Positions 37,873 through 50,444 are shown, numbered from the stretch's first letter. The stretch is 64,000 bases of DNA from Saturnia japonica (GCA_033032175.1 CM065322.1:1302001-1366000); one strand, 5' to 3'. The notes: generated by a model from the letters alone, not told the origin. A program made the numbers and translations.

Positions 37873-38984
37873 GTATAATAGTTTTCTAACTTTTTATTTT
37901 TTATAGTAAAATATGTAGTGCTTTATAATTCGGAGTGATGCTTGGCGTGCGAATGAAAAGGCATATTATACCTCATTTAGAAACTGAATGAAATAATTGT
38001 TATAAAAAAACATTATAGTAAACGAAGCTAAGGCTTGAGGCGTGTCAATCATATTTTGAACACGAAAACATATTACTGTGACAATTGTGAGAATTAGTTA
38101 CGGTCGCGCCGCGGCACTTACTACATCATTGTTGTAGTTTTTACTTAATATCTCAGCCGGATCGGTTTCACTCGTTACAACAGCGTTAACACTCATTTAT
38201 AATAACGTATTTATAATTCTCCCACTTACCTTTTAATTACTTTTCACAATTAATTTATAAAACAATAATTCATCAAACTTCAAAATATTTAAATCCTATA
38301 AATTATGGGACTCTCTGAAATATAAAGAAGGTATTTTTAACGCATCTTTTACAACAATACTAGCTTCATTTATTTACTGTAATTTATAAACAATTTTATT
38401 TGTCGTACCTTCGATCTTAAGAAAAGCAATCAAAGACTTATTTTCTATTTGGCTCCCTTTTCGTTATATATTCTTTAGCAAACAGATTCATCTATAGATG
38501 CCTTATGTCAGTTTCATTTGATCATATTCTCGTTATTACTCCACAATGAAATAAGAAGTGCAATTATTTTGAATAAAAACAATATTCAAACAAACGCATA
38601 TCACAGGCAACTGAGTCATCGCTTCAAGTATTTAATGTAAGAATTAAAGATACGAGTTAAGAATATTTAATATTCAAAGGTATCCAATACCTACATACAC
38701 CCACAGTTTTATGACTGCATCCGCGTGAGTCACATTTGACCTGTTCTTTCGATTAATGGATAATGCGTGAATATTTGTATGATACCTAACGTGTTGGTAA
38801 TTTATGCATTATTTATTATAATAACCATTTAAGGTTTCTTCATGTTTTCTCTGTCAACAAAATCGATAAATGCTTACGTTACATTTCTGAACTAAAATTA
38901 TTACCATTCGTGGCATATCTTGGGTTATATTTCGGAGTAGGCTTGCTCGGAACCCGATTAGACATAAAGGTGACGAAGCAAATC
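37873..38984. other. Downstream of the secreted-protein gene, nothing recognised
   Basis: AT-rich; no second exon set or related coding copy seen, so the gene does not appear tandemly duplicated here. Confidence 0.45.
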
Positions 38985-38999
38985 CTACAGGCTCCGCAT

Positions 39000-39281
39000 C
39001 TAATTGAAAATTAAAGATGTATGAGACTCTCGATAATAGCCATTTTTTTATAAAACTAAGGTGGAAAACCAGCTTATCGCTTGCCTGATAGTACAAGAAG
39101 CTCTGGAGAGCCTATTCACCGCAAGAACACAAGTTTATTTGGCTGAGATCTTCTGTTAGGTCGAGGGTATTACACCAGTCGGGTTATCCCAAGTAGAGAG
39201 AAATTTCAAAAAATATTTTTCCCTTGGACTCTCTTTACTGGGTGACTTTTTGTTTTGCCTTTACATTTGCTCACATTATTG
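39000..39281. mobile_element. SINE-like insertion with 15-bp target duplications
   Basis: CTACAGGCTCCGCAT occurs at 38985-38999 and again at 39282-39296, exactly flanking this 282-bp segment. The interior (AAGCTCTGGAGAG, GGGTATTACACCAGTCGG, AAGTAGAGAGAAATTTC) is related to 49530-49860. Direct repeats of about 15 bp are typical of LINE-machinery retroposition. Confidence 0.75.
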
Positions 39282-39296
39282 CTACAGGCTCCGCAT

Positions 39297-40229
39297 TGGC
39301 TTACTCCGCCTGTGGGCCTGACTACAGAAAAGCGAGAACCGATGGAACCGATGTCCAAATTTGAGTTGATAGCTCAAATTCCTAGGGTGGGCACTAGACA
39401 ATTCTGGGGTCGAAACAGACCATCTGTCCCAAAAGTGAAGTGCATTGTACTAACATACCACAACAACAAAAATTTCAAACAATACTTGAAACGCTCAGGG
39501 GAAGCCAGTGGGGAGTTTCTACTTTCACATAATAATATCAACAAGCGAGCTGCGAAATATTATTTTTTGGGCTTTTGCATCTATGGCTCATGCTTCTTAC
39601 AGCACAAATATTTCCAGTTTCGGTTTTGGTTGTTAAATGGTAAAATTTTTGGGAAACACTTAAATGTCTGAGGGCCGTGTTAAACCACGACCCGATTAGT
39701 TGTTTTGACGATATCATTCTTCAAGAACTCCATAAACCTATATTTTCCCATTACGTGGTGGCATGTCTCAAGCATTCATGTTTCTTCATGATATTTTTCT
39801 TTACCGTCACAATGTCGAAGAATTATGTTAGTATATGCCGAGCCTCAAACCTGCGTTAATTAGATGGACATGACTTAACCATTAGACCACTGTTATTTAT
39901 TACTAAGTTTGCTCCACAGTTTTACCCGTGTTCAATTAATTCGACCAACTCTTTACCAATGCATCCATGTTGCGTTGTTCTTGCTTCCTTTACTTTCCTG
40001 CAGCTGGCCAGATCGCTTGAGGTTCATGGTTAGGTACTGCTCTGTTCTTTAGTGTTGTAGTGTTAAGTTAATAGCATAATATAACCTCTCAATAGTATCA
40101 ATACGTTCCTCAATAAACATGCTATAAAATGCAAAAATAATTTTCGAAATCTTACCGGCTGTTTCAGAGATTTTTGCGCGTCCAAACAAACAAATGAAAA
40201 GACAATCTCTTGAGATTTATATTATTATT
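39297..40229 (+). other. Unassigned stretch with a 138-codon frame
   Basis: The frame 39255-39671 begins inside the inserted element at 39000-39281, so its start is not that of a host gene. The downstream part (TTEKREPMEPMSKFEL...) could be a fragment of a mobile element or an exon. I recognise no domain. Confidence 0.3.
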
Positions 40230-40805
40230 AATATATACTAATATAATAAAGCGGAAAAGTTTTTTTGTTTGTTTTTTTAAACTCTGGAACTAGCAGTCAG
40301 TCGGATTAGAAAAAAAATAAAATTAGGCTACAACTTTTAGATGGATTCATTTTTGTTAGTAAGTCAGAAGTCGAGGCCCTCCCGACCTGCCTTAACCGTG
40401 TGCGCTGGCGTAATCATTAATGATACGGAAATATAATGTACTACAATAGTATCGGTTCTTAGTATATCTAAAAAAAACAGTGATAGCATATACGTATCTT
40501 TTATACATAAGCCACAATAAGGCGTTTTGTGACGAAGATTTGTTTAAAATTAAAAAGTGATTTATATACATTATTGACATGGTATATTAATCCTTAAACA
40601 CAAAGTTACTTCATCATAACGACAATTTTATGAAGTAAAATTTTGCTCTTTAGAGTATGCTACTTGAACACAGTTTAAGAGATAATGGAAAATTAATACT
40701 AAATTTGTACTCGGGGGAAGAATAATTATGATATAGCGGTAGAGAGACGGCGCGGTATTTGTCGGATAAAATTAACACGAGTGAAACCGTGGGGCACAGC
40801 TAGTA
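40230..40805 (+). repeat. Dispersed repeat family D, near-complete copy
   Basis: It starts TATATACTAATATAATAAAG with GCGGAAAAGTTTTTTTGTTT, passes a GTAAGTCAGAAGTCGAGGCC block, and ends CGTGGGGCACAGCTAGT. It shares its opening ~350 bases with 63648-64000. The CTAGT end is shared with families A and B. Confidence 0.8.
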
Positions 40806-41464
40806 TAGTAAACATGGTATAGACATATTAAATACCTAGTTTTAAGAAAAATATAGTAGGTAATTTTAAATACTTTAGTGGCTGTGAGACGCTACACTGT
40901 AATTCATTTATGGTGAAATAAACGTCAAACTAAAGAACTTAACAAAAACAACGGAATGCGGTGTTTACGCATACTCGTGGTCGGCTATAATACCTACAGA
41001 TATCGAAATAAGGTCAATGCTCTACCACGCGGGTGAGGGTAGCCATCCGTTTTCAGTGTTGCCAAGTTCGTACGTAAAATTACTAATATTTCTGTTCGAA
41101 ATTGAAATAAATCTAAATTAATTAGATAACCCATCGTTTAAAGCGATTATAATCCACACAATATAAAAATTATGTGGGTAATAATAACTAATGAGTTTCT
41201 ATGGATATTAATTTGGTATTGATAGACACCCTTTGTATTTAGATAGCAATTTTGCCGAATAGTTGAATGGAATTTAATATAGTCAGTTAGATCTACTTAC
41301 TGCTTACGTACCAGCATAAATTAGACATAACAGCCGCCATACTGACTGTCTTAGATGTGTTCCATTCCAGCATCAATTGGTGTTTATCCAATAATAATAT
41401 GATAAACTTGTGACAGTGACTTTCCTTTCATTTGTCTCGTTTCAGGTATAGCCAATGTATATGC

Positions 41465-41580
41465 AGCTGACGATAGGGTTGCAGGCGTCTGGCGATGGAT
41501 TGCCAATCACTCGGTGGTTGACATTGATTTGGTTTGTACCATGCTTACCATTAGGTACAGTGCCATCATTTTACCTATAA
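41465..41580 (+). repeat. Family G fragment
   Basis: GGCGATGGATTGCCAATCAC, GGTGGTTGACATTGATTTGG and GGTACAGTGCCATCATTTTA follow the 14595-14705 order. Confidence 0.6.
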
Positions 41581-41589
41581 GACAAGACA

Positions 41590-41810
41590 ATTTTTACCAA
41601 AAAAGAAAACCAACTTTCATAATTTTGAAGAATTCCTTGGTGTATCTTCAATGTTGAAGGTCTAATGGAAATTAAATGAAAATAGTTTGTGAAATATCCT
41701 CTATCAAAAAAAAAGAATCATCCGAAACTGTTCATAAACAAATAGGTTACGGCTGAACATCTATAAAAAAATATATGTACATTCGAATAAAAAACCATCA
41801 TGGGCATTTT
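41590..41810 (+). repeat. Dispersed repeat family H
   Basis: ATTTTTACCAAAAAAGAAAA, TTGGTGTATCTTCAATGTTG, TTCATAAACAAATAGGTTAC and GCTGAACATC are shared with 47995-48235. Confidence 0.72.
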
Positions 41811-42867
41811 TTAAATGAATAAATCAACAGAATTTTAATAACCAGGCAACACTGTCTGTATGTTTACAGGTACAATGGTACGCAGCATACAGAAATAACA
41901 AGTGTTTACATTCACCCAGGATGCGTAATTATAAACTCGGCAGTAGGTACCTATTTATCGAAACATTGCGAATGTATCGATCTCCGTCTTAGGTCACAAA
42001 CATCACAAATGTTTGATCCAAAGTTGGCCAGGCTACAACTGGAAACTAGCCAACTAGGGAAAGTATTCCATTGGTAGTTTCTTGAATTGTTTTATACTCC
42101 TAGATCTCTAAGAGTTTATTTTACTTTTTTAAAACCTCTTCTAGTCAGTGGAGTGTAAGTGGTTGTTTTTTATAAGTAGGTACGTAATTGACGTCTCTCT
42201 ACGACAAGTTAAGAAGTAATTTAACAGTCCGATAGTATTAAGTGAGTCGTTGCATTATTATTTTTTTCTTTTTCTCACACCACATACGCCATCTTTAATA
42301 CAGCCAGTATTATAAACGAACAGTACGCCATCATGTCATTATAAAAAATTACAAATAAGTAAACAGAAAATTATGTTTTTGCCTATTCATTTCCAAAAAG
42401 TTCATTCGATTGCGATGAAATTTAGGAAAGATGTGTGGCCACTCTCGAAGGTTTTGTGTTAGTACATCCAGTTTACAATAGGTGATGCGCGAGCCGTTTC
42501 ATTTCGAAGACAACGGAAATCAAGTTGTAGTAAAAAGGTAGCAAGTACATTATACAGTAAAGCTTATAAATTTCAACGGGGTTGCAGTGGTAAAACTAGA
42601 TACACAAGTTGATATTATAATAAAAATTAAACCTACAGATTTAAAATAGGCCTGTAATCTTTTTTGTACTTTTAATTTTTATATATTTAGCTGTAATTAA
42701 ATAAATTATTTCCATTTCATTGTTTCCTTCCTATGTATCGATACACGTGTGTTTATATATACATAATATGTAGGTTGAATATCGCAACTGTTTTTTTATT
42801 ATTATTTTGAAGTTAGAATTTCATTGTCTAATACACAACTCGTATGATCCAACTACATAATATATTT

Positions 42868-43027
42868 TTATTCGACTGCGAAAAGGAGGGTTATGTTTTT
42901 CGAGCGTATGTAGTATGTATGTCTATTTCTATAAATAAAAAGCATAAATAGAATAATATATATTATAGCCAAGTGTTTTTGTTGCAGTTGGGTTTTTTGT
43001 TTCCTTTTTATAATTTAGCTTGTTTAC
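42868..43027 (+). repeat. Family E copy with internal deletion
   Basis: TTCGACTGCGAAAAGGAGGG and CAAGTGTTTTTGTTGCAG...TTTAGCTTGTTTA match both ends of 7880-8165. The CTAAACGGCTTGATGG to TAATTGTGGGAGTG centre is missing. Confidence 0.75.
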
Positions 43028-43874
43028 CATTATCACTCGAAAAGGAGTACTTCACTCATGTATAACAGTGAATAAAACACTCTTTTACTTACAAGAGAAT
43101 AAAAAAAATAATTTAGAACAAGCACGGATTATATAAATTATGTATAAAAAAATTGCACGTATACGTGATATCAGTAAAACTTGTTGAAAAAAAAAACAGT
43201 GATGGGCTTATTGCTATGTATATGGTGGTCACGAACTTTAACGCCTTTATTTTTCTTTCTGTATTTCTTTTTTTATAACCCGTTTTATTACCGCATATAT
43301 ACCGACTGATCCCTTTGCGTGATAAACCAAAAGAAAATTAGTAATGTGTTTGTCACTATGTGTAGTGTGGTTGCGGTTCTTACCACCTCGCTTTATTACT
43401 ATATATTATATCTATATTCTCTTTCGTGCAATGAAATGACCCTAAACCTGACGCGTCCTTGAAATTTCACTCTCAATTCTCGCCTAATTAATCACCACCA
43501 AAGAAGTTTTCTCGCAGTCAATGGTAAACAGTAGAGTACATAGCTCGTGAAAAAAATTAATCCCGGCCCTTGTATCCTACTCTAGAATCCTTCGTTGCTC
43601 ACGGGATCCAACTCAGTCCCTCGAATTAAATTTCCTCTCTTTTCATTTGTTGTGTAATCTACTAATACCTCATTCATAACTAGTTTTTAACAGTACTTTT
43701 CAACCTTTTCGACAAGTTACTTACTATATATCATTTGTTAATTAATACCATTCATCAGTAAAAATATTTGTTAATAATATATTTATTTACTTATTGGAAT
43801 AATGAGTAATGTTGTAAGTGCATTTTATATTAAGCTATTCAAAATATATAAATAAAGTAAAAAACACCAATTAA

Positions 43875-44080
43875 TATATTCAATTTAGGCCATAAAAATG
43901 CACTTATAAACGTTAAACTAATAAACTACCGGTTTCGAAACATCCCGATCTTCAAGAAAAGCCGGCAAGTAACTCGATTTCGATATCTTTTTATTGTTCA
44001 ACTCTACAATCACATTTTGACAGTAAAACCTGGGTGATATGGTCCCATTGTCCGGTAAATCAGTAATGTGCTTCCGGTAT
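43875..44080 (-). repeat. Dispersed repeat family J
   Basis: ATTCAATTTAGGCCATAAAA, GCACTTATAAACGTTAAACT, CTACCGGTTTCG and GCCGGCAAGTAACTCGAT parallel 50820-50940. On the minus strand GGCCTAAATTGAAT would be near the 3' end, suggesting a retroelement tail. Confidence 0.65.
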
Positions 44081-44577
44081 CTTATTATAGAACTTCACAC
44101 TATTATCTAAAAACCTTTCTTTGTCTCATTAAACTTAAAAGGAAGTTTTCTCGACTCGTCTCTTTGCTTCGTAACGTACTACACAATTTTAATTATACCT
44201 AACATTTGACTATTCGTAGGAACCATCTTATTAAAGTAAGTGCTGTACTGTTTGAAATTAAACTTAATATTACAAGGGTAGTTTATTCTAAAAACAATCG
44301 ACAGTAAAGCAAAATTCCAATCAGAATCAAACATTCCTTTAGCATTGTTGTTGGAAATAAAATTGGGTCGGTTTGTTACAGAATAGGCATTGGTTGGTAA
44401 TAAAGGGCCTTTGTTAAACGCACGTGCCTTGCAGAATTAGCATAAAAAGTTTACTGGGTTTTTGAATTTGCACAAACAGTTAAAATCGGATATACTGAAC
44501 CAACTTATCAGTTAGGTCACTTTTCATCTTTGATCTAAGACTTGCGGTAGGAGTTGAATTGTGGCTATCGTTACGTA

Positions 44578-44800
44578 AGGAAAAAGCGTTATGTCCCCTC
44601 TATGCAACTTTCTTTCCCTTTCTACATCTTTCTCTTTCTATTAAATGCTAGTGTGTGCGTGCATGCGAGTGTCGAGATTTGAGCAGACAAGCAACGTGCG
44701 CAGCCAGTTGTACAACCCTACCTGAGGCAGTCGCCAAATCGCAGAACACTGCACTTCGGGCGGGCCCCTCAGGGTGGTCTCGTGAAGTATGCGCGTGTTA
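44578..44800 (+). repeat. GC-rich dispersed element K, second copy
   Basis: GTTATGTCCCCTCTATGCAA, GTGTGTGCGTGCATGCGAGT, CCTGAGGCAGTCGCCAAATC, GCACTTCGGGCGGGCCCCTC. The TATATAAG of the other copy is TGTACAAC here, so the TATA box is lost. It lies about 100 bases before the LINE RT at 44.9 kb. Confidence 0.7.
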
Positions 44801-44900
44801 CATTTTTAATTTTATTTTGTATTAAATGGGGTTAGTTGTAAAATTGGTAAGTATATAATAAATTGTACAACGAGATTAATAATATATTTTATATTCAATA

Positions 44901-46022
44901 TTGTCAATGATTCTACACGCTATAGCCCATTCGGAAGGCACTGTCACCACTCTTTCTTGTCTTCAGTTTTCACCCTTAGCATTGGAATGGTTTTCTTCTT
45001 ATCTCCGAGATCGTCACCAGGCTGTTCGCGTCTATGATGGTGAATCAGATTGGTGTGCTCTAGAAGCTGGTGTTCCCCAAGGTGGCATTCTATCTCCGTT
45101 ACTTTTTTCTATTTTTATAAACTTACTTACGCCTATTTTACAATCCCACTACCATCTCTATGCTGATGACCAGCAATTGTATCTGCATTGCGAAATAAAG
45201 AATCTTCCTTCTATAATCAATAATTTAAACAAGGACCTCTCAAGTTTACTTTCCTGGTCTAAATCTTACGGGATTTATGTTAATCCAACGAAGTGTCAAT
45301 CCATTATAATTGGTAGCTCAAAACAGCTTGCTAAAATAGACTTTAATTCATTGACTCCTCTTCAATACAATAAATGTACCATTCCTTACTCAACTACGGT
45401 GAAAAATCTTGGTATCATTTTCGATACTAAATTATGCTGGGCAGACCAAGTCAAGGAAGTTAGTAGAAAATTTTATGCTTCTCTTCATTCTCTCATGCGT
45501 TTGAAAAACTTTCTTCCTGTTAATACTAAGATTTCCCTAGTGAATACTCTTCTTCTACCACTTCTGGATTATGCAGACGTTGCTTACTTGGACCTCTCAG
45601 AAGATCTCTTAAATAAATTTGATCGTCTACTCAATAACTGTATCCGTTTCATCTTCCGTCTTCAGAAGTTTGATCATGTTTCTGAATACCGAGCCAGGTT
45701 GAAATGGCTACCTATTCGGCAACGTAGGAATATAAGAATACTTTGTCTTCTTTTCTCCGTACTTAATAATCCCAAATCCCCTAAATATTTAAAAACACTA
45801 TTTCAATCTCTCGCGGATACGCATAATAGACAGCTAAGGTCTTCTGATTCTTTAATTCTCAGTATACCAAGTCATCATACTAATTTCCGCGACCAATCCT
45901 TCGCCGTTACAGCAGCACGACTGTGAAATTCGCTTCCTATCAATATCCAACTGGCCAACTCTCGAAATTCCTTTAAGTATTCGCTACGTAGGTTTTACTT
46001 GAAGCAATTGAATATTGGCTAG
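44901..46022 (+). pseudogene. Reverse transcriptase C-terminal half of an L2/CR1-type LINE
   Basis: The open frame 44901-45926 (341 codons) shows RT palm motifs: GVPQGGILSPLLF at residues 57-69 and the catalytic YADD at 87-90, followed by a thumb region (KNLGIIFD near the middle) and a C-terminal part with LDYADVAYLDL, WLPIRQRRNIRIL and RQLRSSDSL. The stop at 45924-45926 replaces the Trp of the ARLWNSLP motif (TGG to TGA). The same frame continues NSLPINIQLANSR to a genuine stop at 46020-46022. The first RT Asp motif and the whole endonuclease domain are missing, so the copy cannot retrotranspose. The first 15-20 residues of the frame do not look like RT and are probably host sequence. Confidence 0.9.
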
Positions 46023-46175
46023 GTTTTTTTCTCTTTTTTTTTTACTTAACATTATGCACACATTGCATATACCTTTCCCTTGCTCCCTTGGAAGACTGGC
46101 AGAGAATGCTTTTTAGCATTAAGTCCTCCATTTGTACTTTTTTTTTTGTGCAATAAAGAATATAATAATAATAAG
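44940..46175 (+). mobile_element. 5'-truncated non-LTR retrotransposon (L2/CR1-type), 3' half
   Basis: It holds the second half of a reverse transcriptase, then about 150 bases of 3' UTR containing TTAAGTCCTCC and an AATAAAG plus AATAATAATAA tail. The 5' boundary is approximate and falls inside the RT domain before the first catalytic Asp motif, the usual dead-on-arrival truncation. Remnants of the same family lie at 3478-3640 (+) and 29915-30430 (-), sharing the C-terminal coding region. Confidence 0.88.
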
Positions 46176-46447
46176 AGAAGTATCGGCAAAAACTCAAAGG
46201 TTCCTAGTTTAAACCAGTCTCTTTACAGTAATAACTAACGATGAAGTAGTACAAGATTCCAACCAAGAACCATCCGAAATATGTACATCTCAAAATAATA
46301 AAATACTTAGCCCCGGGACTGTAGGAGCTTCGAACCGTCCAAAGTTCGTCCACAGACTATAACTAACATCTCTTCAGTCTAATATTTTTTTTAGTAATAT
46401 AGGACTCCAAAGACTTACTCCATATCAAATATACCTAATAAATCAAA

Positions 46448-46766
46448 CTAGCGGTCGCCCAATAATCGAAATTCGACGAGCGATTTTTTAATCATAGACT
46501 ATTTTCTGTTTGACATTTGCAGTATGAACCTAAACAATGAATATTATATCACTTGGTGTCACTTTTCATTGAGTGTCAATGTCAATATTTTAGTGGGTCT
46601 AAGTTCAATGGCACTTATCGGTTTAGGATTCGCAGTATTAATTTATTTAATTTAATATAATAGTAATAGAAATTATAGATAAATTTTACCTTTCTGCACT
46701 CCTTCTCCATATAAACTTTAACCATGCCAAATTTCACAGACTTCCGTCACGCAATAAGCTTAAAAA
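46448..46766 (+). repeat. Family A copy
   Basis: It keeps the ACTAGCGGTCGCCCAATAAT end and most of the interior, and loses the terminal CACGTATTAATATA part. Confidence 0.85.
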
Positions 46767-47994
46767 AAATTAAACACCTTAAATACATTTACTTGATTTT
46801 ATATACTCGTACATTAATCGACATATAGTGCCATACTGTAATAAATCCACATAACATATAAAGTCTACAATATACATACACGCGTTCAATAATTAAATAG
46901 TTTATCAATTATTTTATATAGTATATACATAGGTATATAATAAAACTCAAATCCATGTGTACTTTATGGATTGATCTAACTGATTTTTAAATAATATTAT
47001 TAAATATATTTTTTAGTAAATTCGTTCCTGATGGGGCCACGATCGCATACTTTATTATAATGGTAGAACGTCATAGTGATGGCACTCTGATTGATGATAA
47101 ACATAAAAAAAAGACGACTACCAAGAGATAGCAACAATCGCTGGTCATGGTTGTCACACCGCTCAAGCCTCTCGGCGTTTGAGATGTACACTGCCTGATC
47201 CAGAAACGTGACAAAGCAAAAGAGTACCACTGTGATGGGTTTGTTACTTTGTGAATGGTTACTGAATATACACGGGTTGATCCGGATCGCGATATACCTA
47301 AGCGTAACACTATGGTTAGTATCACACGTGGTTGACCTGTCGCTGTGACCCAAGAACATGAGATAAGGCATGCGCAAATGAGGGATAGTTCTCGGGGTAC
47401 TTTTTGTCCGTCAAAATAAATTGTTTAGATCTCAATCACATTACGCACACGACGAACAAATTGTACCCTAAGAACTACCTTCGGACCCACGGACCCACGC
47501 CCGTGCAGGCTTCTATAGGAGATATTCCAACTCTAGAGTAGTTCTTTGTGGTTGTCCTTTTTATAAACGATGAGAGTATAGCTAAATATGTATTGTATTA
47601 GAGCTATAGTGATCACTTACTATCAGGTAGACTGTTCGCTCGTTTGCTACTTCCATTACATATTATATTTAAAAAGATATAACGAAGTTGCTCTTCAAAT
47701 TCAAAAGTATCTCAAAGTAATCGCAAAAATATTTTCATTATAATTTCGGGAAAATTCACAATACAGATATTTAAGAAGTATAATTTATGGAACGATTTTC
47801 TTTATCGGACGGTACTTGGTGGAAGGAGGCTAGGTGAAAAAAAGTTTAAGAGTTTTCCGTCACGACATTTTTGGCTGTGCCCAGTCATAGACGCGCGCTT
47901 ATTTGTTCAAGGCTACAAACTTCATTCCAACCGAGTTTTCCACGACACTCACGCATTTTTTTAAATAATATAATTATATATAATATTTTCCAAT

Positions 47995-48235
47995 CAATAC
48001 AGATGATTAATTTAACAAGACAATTTTTAACAAAAAAGAAAACAAATTTCAATCATTTTAAGGAGTTTCGTGGTGTATCTTCGAATTCAAAGCTCTAATG
48101 CCAATGAAATTAAAATGGGACCACCCTTGAGGTATCCCCTTTCCAATGAATAACGAATCTTCTAAATCGATTCATAAACAAAGAAGTTATGATTGAACAT
48201 CCACAAAAAATATATACCGGTACATTTGTAGTTGG
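47995..48235 (+). repeat. Family H copy
   Basis: AATTTTTAACAAAAAAGAAA, GTGGTGTATCTTCGAATTC, TTCATAAACAAAGAAGTTAT and GATTGAACATCC match 41590-41810. Confidence 0.72.
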
Positions 48236-48985
48236 TTAAAACATGTAATCATTCATCAGGTGCTATGGTCGTCTATTACTTATCGCAAAATCTATGCAAG
48301 AGGATAGATTGCAGTGGCTCTGCATCTCTATCTCGTATATACTCAGTGGCTGAGAACCGGATGTCTGGTGCCATCTGGCGGTCAACATTTTAATTAATCG
48401 GTTATAATATTACTAAACACATTTCACTCACGCCATGTAAGGCAGCTTGGTTAAAAGTTATTGATATTTATATGATACAATTCAATACCTTAATAATAAG
48501 CATAGCATAAATAAACATTGTATTTATTCATTTATCATATTCGGGAACAGTACAAGAAATAAGGAAAAGGAGAAAATATATTGCTGTAAAATGCATTACA
48601 TGATAAATAATACGCAGATTATAATAATAATTACAATTATTTGTATTATTTATAATTTTAAAATAGACGTGTTTAACCTAGAAATATTCGCAGTCGTATA
48701 CTGCATTGTATGAAGCATCCATAAAAATATAGTACATTTAAACATACTTTAATCAATTAAAGTCCCAAGAGGGCACAAAATCATGTCAATATTTGTAAAA
48801 AAAGTTGAGATGCTGTAGGTACATATAAGATACATGTATCATTTAAATTACATTTATTTTAGATAATACTATAGATGATATGTTCTTAATAATATAGCAT
48901 TTATATTAAAAAATTTTAAGAGATGGGCGTGTAAATAAAATTATTTATTAATTAAACAAAATACGTAGATTTGTAAATGTTTGTA

Positions 48986-49138
48986 TTAGAAAAATGACTT
49001 CTTTACTGACGTACCCAGATCGAGTTTTTTGCCAGCTTTTCCCGACTTCTGATACGTTTTCCTAATCAACCGTTATACTTTAGCATTATTTTTCACAAAT
49101 GCCTCCTGAGGCCTGATTTCATTAAGAATAGTAAACAT
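48986..49138 (-). pseudogene. Exon-like fragment with one in-frame stop, unknown
   Basis: On the minus strand CACGCAG (a possible splice acceptor) precedes ATG at 49138. The frame gives MFTILNEIRPQEAFVKNNAK, a stop (TAA, 49073-49075), then RLIRKTYQKSGKAGKKLDLG and ends at TAA 48986-48988. Both halves stay in one frame and look protein-like. The internal TAA could be a single mutation, or a true terminator followed by chance. I do not recognise the protein. Confidence 0.3.
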
Positions 49139-49529
49139 CTGCGTGTATTTGCATTGATTGCCTCTGTTATGTATTTGTGTTGAAAATAGTGGTGTGTGTA
49201 AAGCGTATCTATTGATTGAATAGTCTTTTAATTGAGGGACAGGAAATGGTTTTCTTGTTTAATCACTGGTGAGGGGACGAAGATGAATGGCAAATTCCTT
49301 ATCTGTTTATTGATTTATAACCCATCGATTTAGTATTCATAATCTCGTATGGATACGTTAGTAAGTAGGCAAGATTATTGAAAATAAATATAAGTAATAA
49401 AATGGCTGAGTACGTAGCGATGTGTCGTGTGACTTAGTTTTTTACTGTTATACTGCCGGTAATGTTGTACTGAATTTGGCTACTATAAATTCAGTGACTG
49501 CATAGTTTTAGGGGATTCTTTTTTTATGC

Positions 49530-49860
49530 GGCTACTTTATGTAACCTATGGACACTTGTAATACCATAGGTATCACCATCACGTCACCGGGCTTGAGCCC
49601 TCCTGCCCCAAGGAGCTCTGGAAACCTTACAGCAGGAGCACAACACAAGATTTTTTGGGTGTGATTTTCTGTAGGGTGGAGGTATTCCACCAGTCTGACT
49701 GCTACAAGTAGAGAGACATCTTCAAAGAAGTTTCTCTGTGCCATACCTTTCCTTAAGTTGTTATTTGACCTTTTTATAGATTTGCTTGCCTTGCGGTGTA
49801 CTATCGGTCGCACTTTGGTGAACGTGCTCAAGTACTGCACCAACTAATTCCACCCTCTCC
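49530..49860. repeat. Dispersed repeat related to the 39.0 kb insertion
   Basis: It shares GGAGCTCTGG, GTAGGGTGGAGGTATTCCAC, CAGTCTGACTGCTACAAGTA and GAGAGACATCTTC with 39060-39230 in the same order. It is longer on the left, with ACCTATGGACACTTGTAATA. Confidence 0.7.
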
Positions 49861-50444
49861 ATTCCATCGGGACATCCAAACGCAGTCGATGTTACTATTA
49901 TTCGCACGAACCGCTTTGCATCTTCCTTTATTATGAGAACCGCTAAAGAAGGGAAATCACTACGCGGGTCTGTTTCTCCTGACTCGTATGACTGAGGCCA
50001 AGCGTCGAGCAGTTTATTGAAGAAAAAAAAAATGTTTTGCCGTGCTCTGACACGGTGTAAAGTTCTTTCAGACAGCGTTTTCGTCCACCTTATAATATCC
50101 TCATTTTAATGACGAAGAGATATTTGAAAGGTACTAAATGACAACGGCAGCAGTCCGTATAAAGTTTTGAATATTATATTACAATATTATACACGGCTGA
50201 CTTGGATATTATTCCATTCAAGTATAGAGCTATAATTTTGTCTGTTCAATCTACAATAATGTTGTTGTTACATTTTTTAGAAGGTAATTTATGGACTTAG
50301 TAACAAATAAAAATCTATTCAATTAATAAGACTGCGTCGCATATCTTCATCGCGCTCATTAATAAACATCTATTTTGTTTGTCTACGAATTTACTAAATG
50401 TCAGACGTTATAAATAAATGAACACGGGTACAACCGATAACAAA

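Noticed and set aside
39255..39671. 138-codon frame starting MPLHLLTLLLQAPHW
   Set aside because: Its start lies in the inserted SINE-like element and crosses the target duplication, so the reading is an artefact of the insertion.
47000..47377. Overlapping minus-strand frames of 125 and 84 codons
   Set aside because: No recognisable domain or splice context; probably a degraded repeat.
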